Assembly: GCF_021603645.1 (NCBI RefSeq)
Contig: NZ_BQHJ01000015.1
Location: forward strand, 62,001 to 126,000
From: Pseudomonas pseudonitroreducens
Lineage (GTDB): Bacteria > Pseudomonadota > Gammaproteobacteria > Pseudomonadales > Pseudomonadaceae
Reading direction: 5' to 3'
Length of the DNA stretch: 64,000 nt
Position numbers and translations under genes: made by a program. This document shows positions 35,556 through 43,216 of the stretch, piece after piece; within the stretch, counting starts at the first letter, position 1, and each line of letters opens with the position of its first letter. The notes below the pieces were generated by a model. It did not search any database and was not told the origin of the DNA. It saw nothing but the letters and a program-made list of their open reading frames with translations.

Positions 35556-36931
35556 TGCGCCTGTGGCCGCGCACGCTGTTTGGCCGGCTGGTGGTGATCC
35601 TGGTGGGCGGGATGATCGCCGCCCAGGTGCTCACCGGCAGCATCTGGTACGACGTGCGCCACACCCAGGCGCTGGAGATTCCGCTGCGCCTGGCGGCGGC
35701 GCGGCTGACTGATCTGCAGCACCTGCACCAGCGCCAGCCGGCGGATTTTCCGCAGGCGCTGAGTGCACTCGACAGGCCGGGATTCGAAGCGCGCCAGGTC
35801 GATGCGCCGGAGGACCCCGACGGCTCCTTCGACCCGGCGGCCGAACGTCTGTTGCGCCGTGCCGTGCAAGACCAGGGCGGCGATGCCCAGGGCTTGCGCT
35901 TGTTGAGCGTGGAGTTGCGCGATGGTGTCGACGAGCGCACTGGGCTGAGCGGATGGTTCACCGGCAATGGAACGAAGGCGCATCTGTTGCTGGCGGCGCC
36001 ACTGGGCGAAGGCAGTTGGCTGCGTATCTCGATGGTCGAAGGGCAGGGCTGGAGCAGCCAGTCGACCCTCGACGTGGCGCTGGATTACCTGTTGCGCCTG
36101 TACCTGCTGCGCATCCTCGTCGTCGTGCTGCTGGCCTTGCTGGCGGTGCGCCTGGCCATCGGCCCGCTGGACAAGCTGGCCCGTGCCGCCGAAGCCCTGG
36201 GCAAGGACATCCAGCGCCCGCCGCTGGCCGAGGAAGGCCCGCTGGAAGTGCGCCGCGCCGCCCGCGCTTTCAACGCCATGCAGCAGCGACTGATCCATAA
36301 CCTCGGCGAGCGCATGCGCTTCCTTGCCGCCGTGTCCCACGACCTGCGCTCGCCGATCACCCGCCTGCGCCTGCGCACCGAGATGCTCGAGGAAGACAGT
36401 GCGCGGCAGAAGATGCGCAAGGACCTCGATGACATGGAAGGGATGGTCACCGCCACCCTGGACTTCATCAGTGGCAGCGACCTCGACGAGGCGCGGCAGA
36501 ACCTCGACGTGAATGCGCTGCTGCAGAGCCTGCAGGCGGATTTCGAGGAGCAGGGCGCAGCGGTTTCCGTCTCAGGTCGAGCGCTGCAGCCGCTTCCGGG
36601 GTATCCGCTGAGCCTGCAGCGGGCCTTGCTGAATCTGCTGGAAAACGCCGTGCGCTATGCCGGCGGCGCGCAGGTGCAGATCGAGGACAGTACGCAGGCA
36701 CTGCGTATCCGCGTGCTGGATCGCGGGCCGGGCATTCCCCCGGAACAACTGGAGCGGGTAACCGAGCCGTTCTACCGGCTGGAACAGTCGCGCAATCGTT
36801 CCACCGGCGGTTATGGACTGGGCCTGAGCATCGCCCAGACCATCGCCGCGGCGCACCATGGCCGGCTGGAGCTGCGCAACCGCGAAGGCGGAGGGCTGGA
36901 GGCGACGCTGCTGTTCGACCGCGGCGCCTGA
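35555..36931 (+). CDS. Sensor histidine kinase (EnvZ-like partner)
   Basis: 458 residues; the ATG overlaps the regulator stop by one base. Membrane span ~10-30, a ~150-residue periplasmic sensor region, second span (YLLRILVVVLLALLAVRLAIG), HAMP, then HisKA with His262 in AVSHDLRSPITRLRLR, and a HATPase with N box LLNLLENAVRYAGG, DRGPGIP and GYGLGLS. Likely senses a periplasmic siderophore or envelope signal and phosphorylates the adjacent regulator. Confidence 0.93.
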   Translation: MRLWPRTLFGRLVVILVGGMIAAQVLTGSIWYDVRHTQALEIPLRLAAARLTDLQHLHQRQPADFPQALSALDRPGFEARQVDAPEDPDGSFDPAAERLLRRAVQDQGGDAQGLRLLSVELRDGVDERTGLSGWFTGNGTKAHLLLAAPLGEGSWLRISMVEGQGWSSQSTLDVALDYLLRLYLLRILVVVLLALLAVRLAIGPLDKLARAAEALGKDIQRPPLAEEGPLEVRRAARAFNAMQQRLIHNLGERMRFLAAVSHDLRSPITRLRLRTEMLEEDSARQKMRKDLDDMEGMVTATLDFISGSDLDEARQNLDVNALLQSLQADFEEQGAAVSVSGRALQPLPGYPLSLQRALLNLLENAVRYAGGAQVQIEDSTQALRIRVLDRGPGIPPEQLERVTEPFYRLEQSRNRSTGGYGLGLSIAQTIAAAHHGRLELRNREGGGLEATLLFDRGA

Positions 36932-38034
36932 GTGTTTGATGTCCACGATCTCCGCCCCTGCCGGCTGGGCCTCTCTGTAGGAGCGAGCTTGCTCGCGAAC
37001 CGCTTGGCGCCGTGCCGTGCAGGTTCGCGAGCAAGCTCGCTCCTACAAGGGAAGCATCGCTGTGGGGATTGGGTCGCGAGCCTGCCCGCCGGGTTTCCGG
37101 GGAGGAGTCCTGATGGTGGACAGATTCGCGGCTGAACCTGACGCGCCACCGCTCGGCATCATGCCGCGCCAGGTCTCTGTGTAGGAGCGAGCTTGCTCGC
37201 GAACCGCTTGACGCCGTGCCGTGCAGGTTCGCGAGCAAGCTCGCTCCTACAAGGGAAGCATCGCTGCGGGGATTGGGTCGCGAACCTGCCCGCCGGGTTT
37301 CCGGGGAGGGAGTCCTGATGGCGGGCAGGTTCGCCGTTGAGCGGGTCGCGCCACCGCTCGGCATCATGCCGCGCCAGGTCTCTGTGTAGGAGCGAGCTTG
37401 CTCGCGAACCGCTTGACGCCTTGCCGTTCAGGTTCGCGAGCAAGCTCGCTCCTACAAGGGAAACATCGCTGCGGGGATTGGGTCGCGAACCTGTCCGCCG
37501 GGTTTCCGGGGAGGAGTCCTGATGGTGGACAGATTCGCGGTTGAACCTGACGCGCCACCGCTCGGCATCATGCGGCGCCAGGTCTCCGTGTAGGAGCGAG
37601 CTTGCTCGCGAACCGCTTGGCAGCGTGCCGTGCAGGTTCGCGAGCAAGCTCGCTCCTACAAGGGAAACATCGCCGTGGGGATTGGGTCGCGAACCTGTCC
37701 GCCGGGTTTCCGGGGAGGGAGTCCTGATGGCGGACAGGGTCGCGGTTGAGGTGCTGCTCGCGTAGAGCAACTAATCGCTGCTGGGATATCTGTACCGACG
37801 CTTGCCCCTCACCCCAGCCCTCTCCCGAGGGAGAGGGGGCAGATTGTGCCGGCTGATGCGATGGTTTCAGCCTGCTCTGAACGGTTCCCTCTCCCCTTGG
37901 GAGAGGGTTAGGGTGAGGGGCGGCCCCAGCGCAGAAATACCCCGTAGGAGCGGACTCCGTCCGCGATAGGTCTGCATCGCGCCGGACATCATCGCGGACG
38001 AAGTCCGCTCCTACGCAAGCCCAGGCGGTCCGGC
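36932..38034. repeat. REP palindrome array (four ~204-bp tandem units plus two other palindromes)
   Basis: 1.1 kb without genes. Four direct repeats with period 204-205 bp begin at 36977, 37181, 37386 and 37590. Each carries a facing pair of GTAGGAGCGAGCTTGCTCGC palindromes joined by ~20 bp, then a spacer with GGTTTCCGGGGAGG and a variable GTCCTGATGG segment. They are followed by a large inverted repeat at 37804-37921 (CCCTCACCCCAGCCCTCTCC type) and a second REP class at 37943-38015 (TAGGAGCGGACTCCGTCCGC). Frames inside the array are by-products of the repeat. Confidence 0.9.
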
Positions 38035-40305
38035 CTAGAACGAATAATCCGCACTCAGCACCGCACCGCGGCTTGCGCCGGGCACGCCGTAGCCGCGGCC
38101 GTTGTATTGGCTCCAGTAGTGCTTGTCGAACAGGTTGTTGACGTTCAGGCGCAGCTGCACGTCCTGGGTCGCCTGCCAGCTGAGCATGGCGTCATGCACC
38201 ACGTAGCCGGGCACGGTGGTCTGGCCGGCGCGGGTCAGGGTGGAGCCCAGGCCCGGATAGATCTTCACGTCGTCCACGTAGCGCACGCCGTAGCTCAGCG
38301 CCAGGTCGTCCGGCAGTAGCCAGGTGCTCCACAGGCTCAAGGCATTCTGCGGCGTGTTGGCCAGTTGCACGCCCTTGTCCGAGCCGTTGTAGGGCTTGAT
38401 CAGCTTGCTGTTCTGGTGCACGTAGGCGGCGTACACCGACCAGTTTCGGGTGATGTTGCCGCTGACCGACAGTTCGATGCCGCGCACCCGCTCCTCGCCG
38501 CCGGTGTAGGCGGAAAGCTCCTCGTCATCGATGTAGGTCAGCTGGCGCCTGGTCTCGAACACATCGCCATTGAGCGCCAGCTGGCCATCGAGCAGCTCCC
38601 ACTTGCTGCCCACTTCATAGGTCTTGCCACGGTCGCCCTTGGTCGAGGCGATGCTGCCGGTCTGTGCCACCGCGAGCACGCCGGAGGGCTGCTTGGCGTT
38701 GGCGTAGCTGAGGTAGATGCTGCCGTTCTCCACCGGCTTGTAGGTCAGCGCGGTGTGCACGCTGGTGAGCTTCTCGTTCTGCGAGGAGCTGCCCTTGTCG
38801 ACCCAGGCGGCGCTCTGGCTGGTGCGGGTCTGGCTGTCCAGTACGCGGGTGTCGAAGTGGTCCTGGCGCGCGGCCAGGTGCAACTGCCACTGCTCGTCGA
38901 ATTTCAGGGTGTCGAGCAGGTAGAAGGCCTTGTCGAGCTGCTCCACCGACTGCTTGGCCGAGGTGTAGGTATCCAGCGCATAGGGGTACTTCGACCAGTC
39001 GTTGCTGGCCACTGGCAGGTTGCCCATGGCGGTGCGGCTGGCGGCACTCAGGGCGCCGGTCTTCGAGTCCAGCGTCTGTTTGCTCAGGTCGACGCCGCCG
39101 ACCAGGGTATGGCCGATGCCGAAGGTGTCGACGCGCCAGGTCAGGTTGGTCTGGTTGCTGTAGGTGTCGTTGGTCTGCTCGCGCAGTGGTGTGTTGATGT
39201 TGCGCCGGTAGATGCCCTTGCCGGCCTGGATGCCCGGCGCGCCGGCGTTCGGGTCGCCGCCGGGGGTGGTGACGAAGAAGTCGTGGTCCAGGTGGAACCA
39301 GGTGAAGCGGCTGTCCAGGCTCAGGGCATCGTTGAAGTCGTGGGCGAACTTCAGATTCACGCGGTGCGATTCGTTGTTCTCGTAGTCGAGGTTGCGCCAG
39401 CCCCAGTAGCTGCTCCAGCTGGCGCCGCCGGCGCGGTGCGGCGAGCTGCCGTTGCTGCCGTTGACCGTGGGGATGCCGTAGTCGGGCGTGGCGTTGTCAT
39501 GCAGGTATTCGTAGGCCAGGGTGACGCGGGTGTCGGTGCCCAGGCCCAGCGCCAGGGACGGGGCGAAACCGTAGCGCTCGTCGCCGACCCAGTCGCGGCC
39601 ATCGGTGCCGGTGTTGGCACCCATCACGTTGACGCGGAAGGCGGCGCCTTCGCCGAGGCCGTCGATGCGGTGGTTCACGTCCAGCGTGCCGCGCTTGAAG
39701 TTGGCCGTGCCGACGCCGCCGCTGAGCAGGTTGAAGTCGTCCAGTTGCGGGGTCTTGGTCACCAGGTTGACCGCGCCACCGACGGCGCCGACGCCCCAGG
39801 CCGCAGTGCTGGAGCCCTTGAAGACCTCCACGCCCTCGGTGTTGAAGAAGTCGTCGCGCGAGTACTTGGCCGGGTCGCGCACGCCGTCGCGGTAGATGTT
39901 GCCGTCGGCGTTGAAGCCGCGGATGGTCAGGCTGTCGCCCACGCCACCGCCGCCCTCGCCGGAGTTGAAGGTGATGCCCGGCACATTGCGCAGGGCGTCC
40001 TTCAGGCTCTGCGCGTTCTGCTCCTTGAGCAGCGATTCGGAAAGCACGGTCACGCTCTGCGGGGTATCGCGCAGCGGTTCGCTGTACTTCGCCGAGCTGG
40101 CGCGGTCGACCTTGTAGGGCGACTCCTGGGTGGCCTGCACGGTGCTGTCGGGCAGGGCCAGGGCGTCCTGATCGTCGGCAGTGGGCGGCTGATCTGCCCA
40201 GGCACTCAGCGGGATCGCCATGAAGGTGGCGAGGCCGACGATGGGGGCGAGGGTGAGAGGTGCGTCGGAACGGGTAACGGGAGTGAGGTTCAGGCGGGAC
40301 GACAT
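38035..40305 (-). CDS. TonB-dependent siderophore receptor (Fiu/catecholate-like)
   Basis: 756 residues from ATG 40305 (ATG 40326 is also in frame). Signal peptide to ~36 (LSAWADQ), then the plug domain (DTPQSVTVLSESLLKEQNAQ, LRNVPGITFNSGEGG, TIRGFNADGNIYRDGVRD, VEVFKGSSTAAWG) and a 22-strand barrel ending in a C-terminal aromatic (SADYSF). The plug wording resembles Fiu/PiuA-type catecholate receptors. It imports a ferric siderophore to the periplasm, where the FecB-like protein at 33.5 kb could take over. Probably controlled by the shared operator and Fur. Confidence 0.93.
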   Translation of the reverse strand: MSSRLNLTPVTRSDAPLTLAPIVGLATFMAIPLSAWADQPPTADDQDALALPDSTVQATQESPYKVDRASSAKYSEPLRDTPQSVTVLSESLLKEQNAQSLKDALRNVPGITFNSGEGGGGVGDSLTIRGFNADGNIYRDGVRDPAKYSRDDFFNTEGVEVFKGSSTAAWGVGAVGGAVNLVTKTPQLDDFNLLSGGVGTANFKRGTLDVNHRIDGLGEGAAFRVNVMGANTGTDGRDWVGDERYGFAPSLALGLGTDTRVTLAYEYLHDNATPDYGIPTVNGSNGSSPHRAGGASWSSYWGWRNLDYENNESHRVNLKFAHDFNDALSLDSRFTWFHLDHDFFVTTPGGDPNAGAPGIQAGKGIYRRNINTPLREQTNDTYSNQTNLTWRVDTFGIGHTLVGGVDLSKQTLDSKTGALSAASRTAMGNLPVASNDWSKYPYALDTYTSAKQSVEQLDKAFYLLDTLKFDEQWQLHLAARQDHFDTRVLDSQTRTSQSAAWVDKGSSSQNEKLTSVHTALTYKPVENGSIYLSYANAKQPSGVLAVAQTGSIASTKGDRGKTYEVGSKWELLDGQLALNGDVFETRRQLTYIDDEELSAYTGGEERVRGIELSVSGNITRNWSVYAAYVHQNSKLIKPYNGSDKGVQLANTPQNALSLWSTWLLPDDLALSYGVRYVDDVKIYPGLGSTLTRAGQTTVPGYVVHDAMLSWQATQDVQLRLNVNNLFDKHYWSQYNGRGYGVPGASRGAVLSADYSF

Positions 40306-40322
40306 GGACGGAAAGCTCTCCG

Positions 40323-40341
40323 GCAAATGCGAGTTATTTGC
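40323..40341. promoter_or_regulatory. Candidate Fur box upstream of the TonB receptor
   Basis: GCAAATGCGAGTTATTTGC, an imperfect 9-1-9 palindrome 18 bp before ATG 40305. Its reverse complement matches the element before the ABC operon over the TCGCATTTGC half. Confidence 0.45.
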
Positions 40342-40384
40342 ATTGCGGAAAGGCTAACAGTGATGGCCCGGGGCCCAGGCAGCG

Positions 40385-40438
40385 CAAATGTATCGCCGCC
40401 GAAGCGCCAGGCGCTTTACAACAATCCATTACATTTGC
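40385..40438. promoter_or_regulatory. Composite operator shared with the ABC/two-component promoter (copy 2)
   Basis: CAAATGTATCG at 40385-40395 and an exact copy of the 21-bp element at 40418-40438, again 31 bp apart by the same measure. CAAATGTA and TACATTTG are perfect inverted arms here. The element starts 113 bp from ATG 40305, the same distance as copy 1 from ATG 34643. Confidence 0.65.
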
Positions 40439-40499
40439 CCGGGCACCAACGGCCGGGCAAAGGGTCTGCCGCCGGCCCGGGGCCGGCGGCAGCGCTCGG

Positions 40500-41723
40500 T
40501 CAGGCCTTCTTCGCGGCCGGTTTTGTCGACGGCAGCAGGATGGTGATGCAGCCCATCAGCGGCAGGAACGAACAGAGGGTGTAGACGTACTCGATGCCAT
40601 GGATGTCCGCCAGGTGGCCGAGGAACGCCGCGCCGATGCCGCCGAAGCCGAACATCAGGCCGAAGAACACGCCCGCGATCATGCCGACGTTGCCCGGCAC
40701 CAGTTCCTGGGCGTAGACCACGATGGCGGAGAAGGCCGAGGCGAGGATGAAGCCGATCACCAGGCTCAGCACGCTGGTCCAGAACAGGTCGACGTAGGGC
40801 AGCGCCAGGGTGAAGGGCGCCACGCCGAGGATGGAGAACCAGATCACCGCCTTGCGGCCGATGCGGTCGCCCACCGGGCCGCCGAAGAAGGTACCGGCCG
40901 CCACCGCGCCGAGGAAGCCGAACAGGTAGAGCTGCGAGCTGGCCACCGAAAGGTCGAACTTCTCGATCAGGTAGAAGGTGTAGTAGCTGGTGAAGCTGGC
41001 CATGTAGAAGTACTTGGAGAACACCAGTAGCGCCAGCACCACCAGCGAGGCGGTCACCCGGCCCTTGGACAGCCCGTGGGTGGCCACGCCGCCGGCCTTG
41101 AGCTTGAACAGGCTGAGGTGGTTGCGGTACCAGCGGCTCAGGCCCCAGAGCACGCCGACGAGGAACACCGCGAACAGGCCGAAGTAGGCCACGTGGCCCT
41201 GGCCATAGGGAATGATGATGGCCGCCGCCAGCAGGGGGCCGAAGGCGCTGCCGGCGTTGCCGCCGACCTGGAAGGTGGACTGCGCCAGCCCGTAGCGGCC
41301 GCCGGAGGCCAGCCGCGCGATGCGTGAGGTTTCCGGGTGGAAAGTCGACGAGCCGATGCCCACCAGTGCCGACGCCAGGAGGATGGCGTGGAAGCTGCCG
41401 ACGAAGGCCAGCATGAGGATGCCGATCAGCGTGCAGACGCTGCCCAGCGGTGCCAGCCAGGGCTTGGGATGACGGTCGGTGTGGTAGCCGACCCAGGGCT
41501 GCAGCAGCGAGGCGGTGAGCTGGAAGGTCAGGGTGATCAGGCCGACCTGGGTGAAGCTCAGGCCGTAGTTGGCCTTGAGCACCGGGTAGATCGACGGCAG
41601 CACGGCCTGGATCAGGTCGTTGGTCAGGTGGGCGAGGGCGCAGGCGCCGATCACGCGCATGACCAGCGGGCTGGCCTGGCTGGCGACGGACGACGTGGCC
41701 AGGGGGGAAGCGGTGGTAGACAT
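40500..41723 (-). CDS. fsr: MFS transporter, fosmidomycin resistance protein type
   Basis: 407 residues from ATG 41723. Twelve hydrophobic helices. Matches Fsr: HLTNDLIQAVLPSIYPVLK near residue 35, GYHTDRHPKPW, GIGSSTFHPETSRIAR and GPVGDRIGRKAVIW. Exports fosmidomycin and related compounds by proton antiport in E. coli. It lies behind the TonB promoter region but faces the same way and has its own promoter at ~41.8 kb. A role in siderophore export is possible but unproven. Confidence 0.9.
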   Translation of the reverse strand: MSTTASPLATSSVASQASPLVMRVIGACALAHLTNDLIQAVLPSIYPVLKANYGLSFTQVGLITLTFQLTASLLQPWVGYHTDRHPKPWLAPLGSVCTLIGILMLAFVGSFHAILLASALVGIGSSTFHPETSRIARLASGGRYGLAQSTFQVGGNAGSAFGPLLAAAIIIPYGQGHVAYFGLFAVFLVGVLWGLSRWYRNHLSLFKLKAGGVATHGLSKGRVTASLVVLALLVFSKYFYMASFTSYYTFYLIEKFDLSVASSQLYLFGFLGAVAAGTFFGGPVGDRIGRKAVIWFSILGVAPFTLALPYVDLFWTSVLSLVIGFILASAFSAIVVYAQELVPGNVGMIAGVFFGLMFGFGGIGAAFLGHLADIHGIEYVYTLCSFLPLMGCITILLPSTKPAAKKA

Positions 41724-41822
41724 GGGACTCCGGGGCAGCAAGGTGTGGCGCGCGGGCAGGGCGCGCCGGGTTCTTCATGTTGGCCGGCCTATGCTAGGCG
41801 CGCTGCCGTCGGCTGTCTCACG

Positions 41823-41879
41823 CGATCCGGACGACGAATATCGCGAAACGGCCAAATCGGCCGCATGCCTTCCGGATCG
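41823..41879. promoter_or_regulatory. Inverted repeat in divergent fsr/hydrolase promoter region
   Basis: CGATCCGGA at 41823-41831 and TCCGGATCG at 41871-41879, perfect 9-bp arms 39 bp apart. TATGCT at 41882-41887 could be the hydrolase -10. Confidence 0.3.
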
Positions 41880-41926
41880 GCTATGCTCGCTGCCTTTCCG
41901 CAAACCCATCTCGCCAGGTCCGCCGC

Positions 41927-42622
41927 ATGTCGTCCGCCGTTGCCCTCCGCGTGCCCTTCGAAGGGCGCGAGCTCCATGCCGATACGTTGAGTGGCGACTC
42001 GCCGCTGCACCTGTTCGGTATTCATGGTGGTGGTGCGAGCAACCGCTCGGTATGGGATGGCCTGCGCCAGTCTCTGCGCCAGCGTGGCGTGGGTTCGACG
42101 GCGCTGGACTGCGTCGGCCATGGCCGCACCGGTGGCGTCTTCGCCGACTCCTCGCTGCATGGCCGCAGCCGCCAGGCGCGCTCGGTGATCGCGCATGCCG
42201 GCGTGCGCCCCACCGCGCTGGCCGGTATCAGCATGGGTGCCTACAACGCCCTGCGCCTGAGCGAAGAGCTGGACGTACAGGCGCTGATCCTTATCGTCCC
42301 AGGCATCTATACCCCCGAAGCGCACGAGGTGCCGTTCGGCCCGGACTTCTCGGCGATCATCCGCCGCCCGCGCAGCTGGGTGGACAGCGACGCCTGGGAG
42401 ATTCTCAGGCGCTTCCGTGGCCGCCTGCTGGTGATTGCCGGCGAGCAGGACAGCGTGATCCCCCTGGAAATCCCCGAACGCCTGCACGCCGCCGCCACCC
42501 GTGCCAGTCGGCGCGAATTGCTGGTGGTGCCCGGCGCCGGGCATAGCGGATTGCTGCCGGTGCTGCTGGACAACCCGGCATGGCACGCGTCGTTGCTGGA
42601 GTGCGTCGGTCTGCAGGACTGA
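41927..42622 (+). CDS. Alpha/beta hydrolase
   Basis: 231 residues. IHGGGASNRSVWD oxyanion region, DCVGHGRTGG, nucleophile elbow GISMGAY (Ser ~101), acid in IAGEQDSVIP and His in PGAGHSGLLP complete a plausible triad. Divergent from the Fsr pump. Substrate unknown. Confidence 0.82.
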   Translation: MSSAVALRVPFEGRELHADTLSGDSPLHLFGIHGGGASNRSVWDGLRQSLRQRGVGSTALDCVGHGRTGGVFADSSLHGRSRQARSVIAHAGVRPTALAGISMGAYNALRLSEELDVQALILIVPGIYTPEAHEVPFGPDFSAIIRRPRSWVDSDAWEILRRFRGRLLVIAGEQDSVIPLEIPERLHAAATRASRRELLVVPGAGHSGLLPVLLDNPAWHASLLECVGLQD

Positions 42623-42682
42623 ATGGCGGAGTCCGGGCTGCTAGGGTGACAGGGTCAACCCTGTCTCCAGAGGAGCTGCAGC

Positions 42683-43075
42683 ATGGACAAGGTCACCGGT
42701 GGCTGCCTGTGTGGCAACGTGCGCATCGAAGCTTTCGGCCAGCCATACCGGGTCGGCATCTGCCATTGCCTGGACTGCCGCAAGCACCACGGCGCGCTGT
42801 TTCACTCGTCGGCGATCTTCCCTGAGGACGCCGTGCGCATCGAGGGCGAGGTGCGCGAGTACGCCGGGCGCTGCTTCTGCCCGCGCTGCGGATCATCGGT
42901 GTTCGGCTGCAGCGGCGACGAAGTGGAGGTGAGCCTCGGCGCGCTGGATGAGCCGGACCGCTTCCAGCCCACCTATGAGCTGTGGACCTGCCGCCGCGAG
43001 GCCTGGCTCCCGGCATTCCCCCTGCGCCATCGTTACGTGCGCGACCGTGAGTCGTCCGAGCGGCGCGAGGATTAG
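42683..43075 (+). CDS. GFA family zinc protein (CENP-V/glutathione-dependent formaldehyde-activating fold)
   Basis: 130 residues with the GFA cysteine set: GGCLCGNVRIE (two Cys), GICHCLDCRKHHG (three) and CFCPRCGSSVF (three), giving structural and catalytic zinc sites. Formaldehyde activation is not established for most members, so the role is open. AGAGGAGC precedes the ATG. Confidence 0.88.
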   Translation: MDKVTGGCLCGNVRIEAFGQPYRVGICHCLDCRKHHGALFHSSAIFPEDAVRIEGEVREYAGRCFCPRCGSSVFGCSGDEVEVSLGALDEPDRFQPTYELWTCRREAWLPAFPLRHRYVRDRESSERRED

Positions 43076-43216
43076 AGAAAAGCGTCGATCACGGACAGAA
43101 AACGCAACCCGCGGACAGATCGCGCCGGCATTTCCCTTTGCTGCAGGATTGTCATATTCGCGGTCGAAAACCCTGCCGATAGTAGCCCCGCCAACAAAGC
43201 TCAAAGAGGCTACATC

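Noticed and set aside
36977-37745. Possible CRISPR array
   Set aside because: The period (~204 bp) is far too long, the spacers are also repeated, and the core is a known Pseudomonas REP palindrome. No cas genes.
37159-37770. Open frame of 203 codons inside the REP array
   Set aside because: It encodes the repeat translated over and over (SELAREP-type peptides), with no RBS. A by-product of repeats lacking stops.
38365-40584. A 739-codon plus-strand open frame
   Set aside because: Antisense to the TonB receptor, with the same composition artefact.
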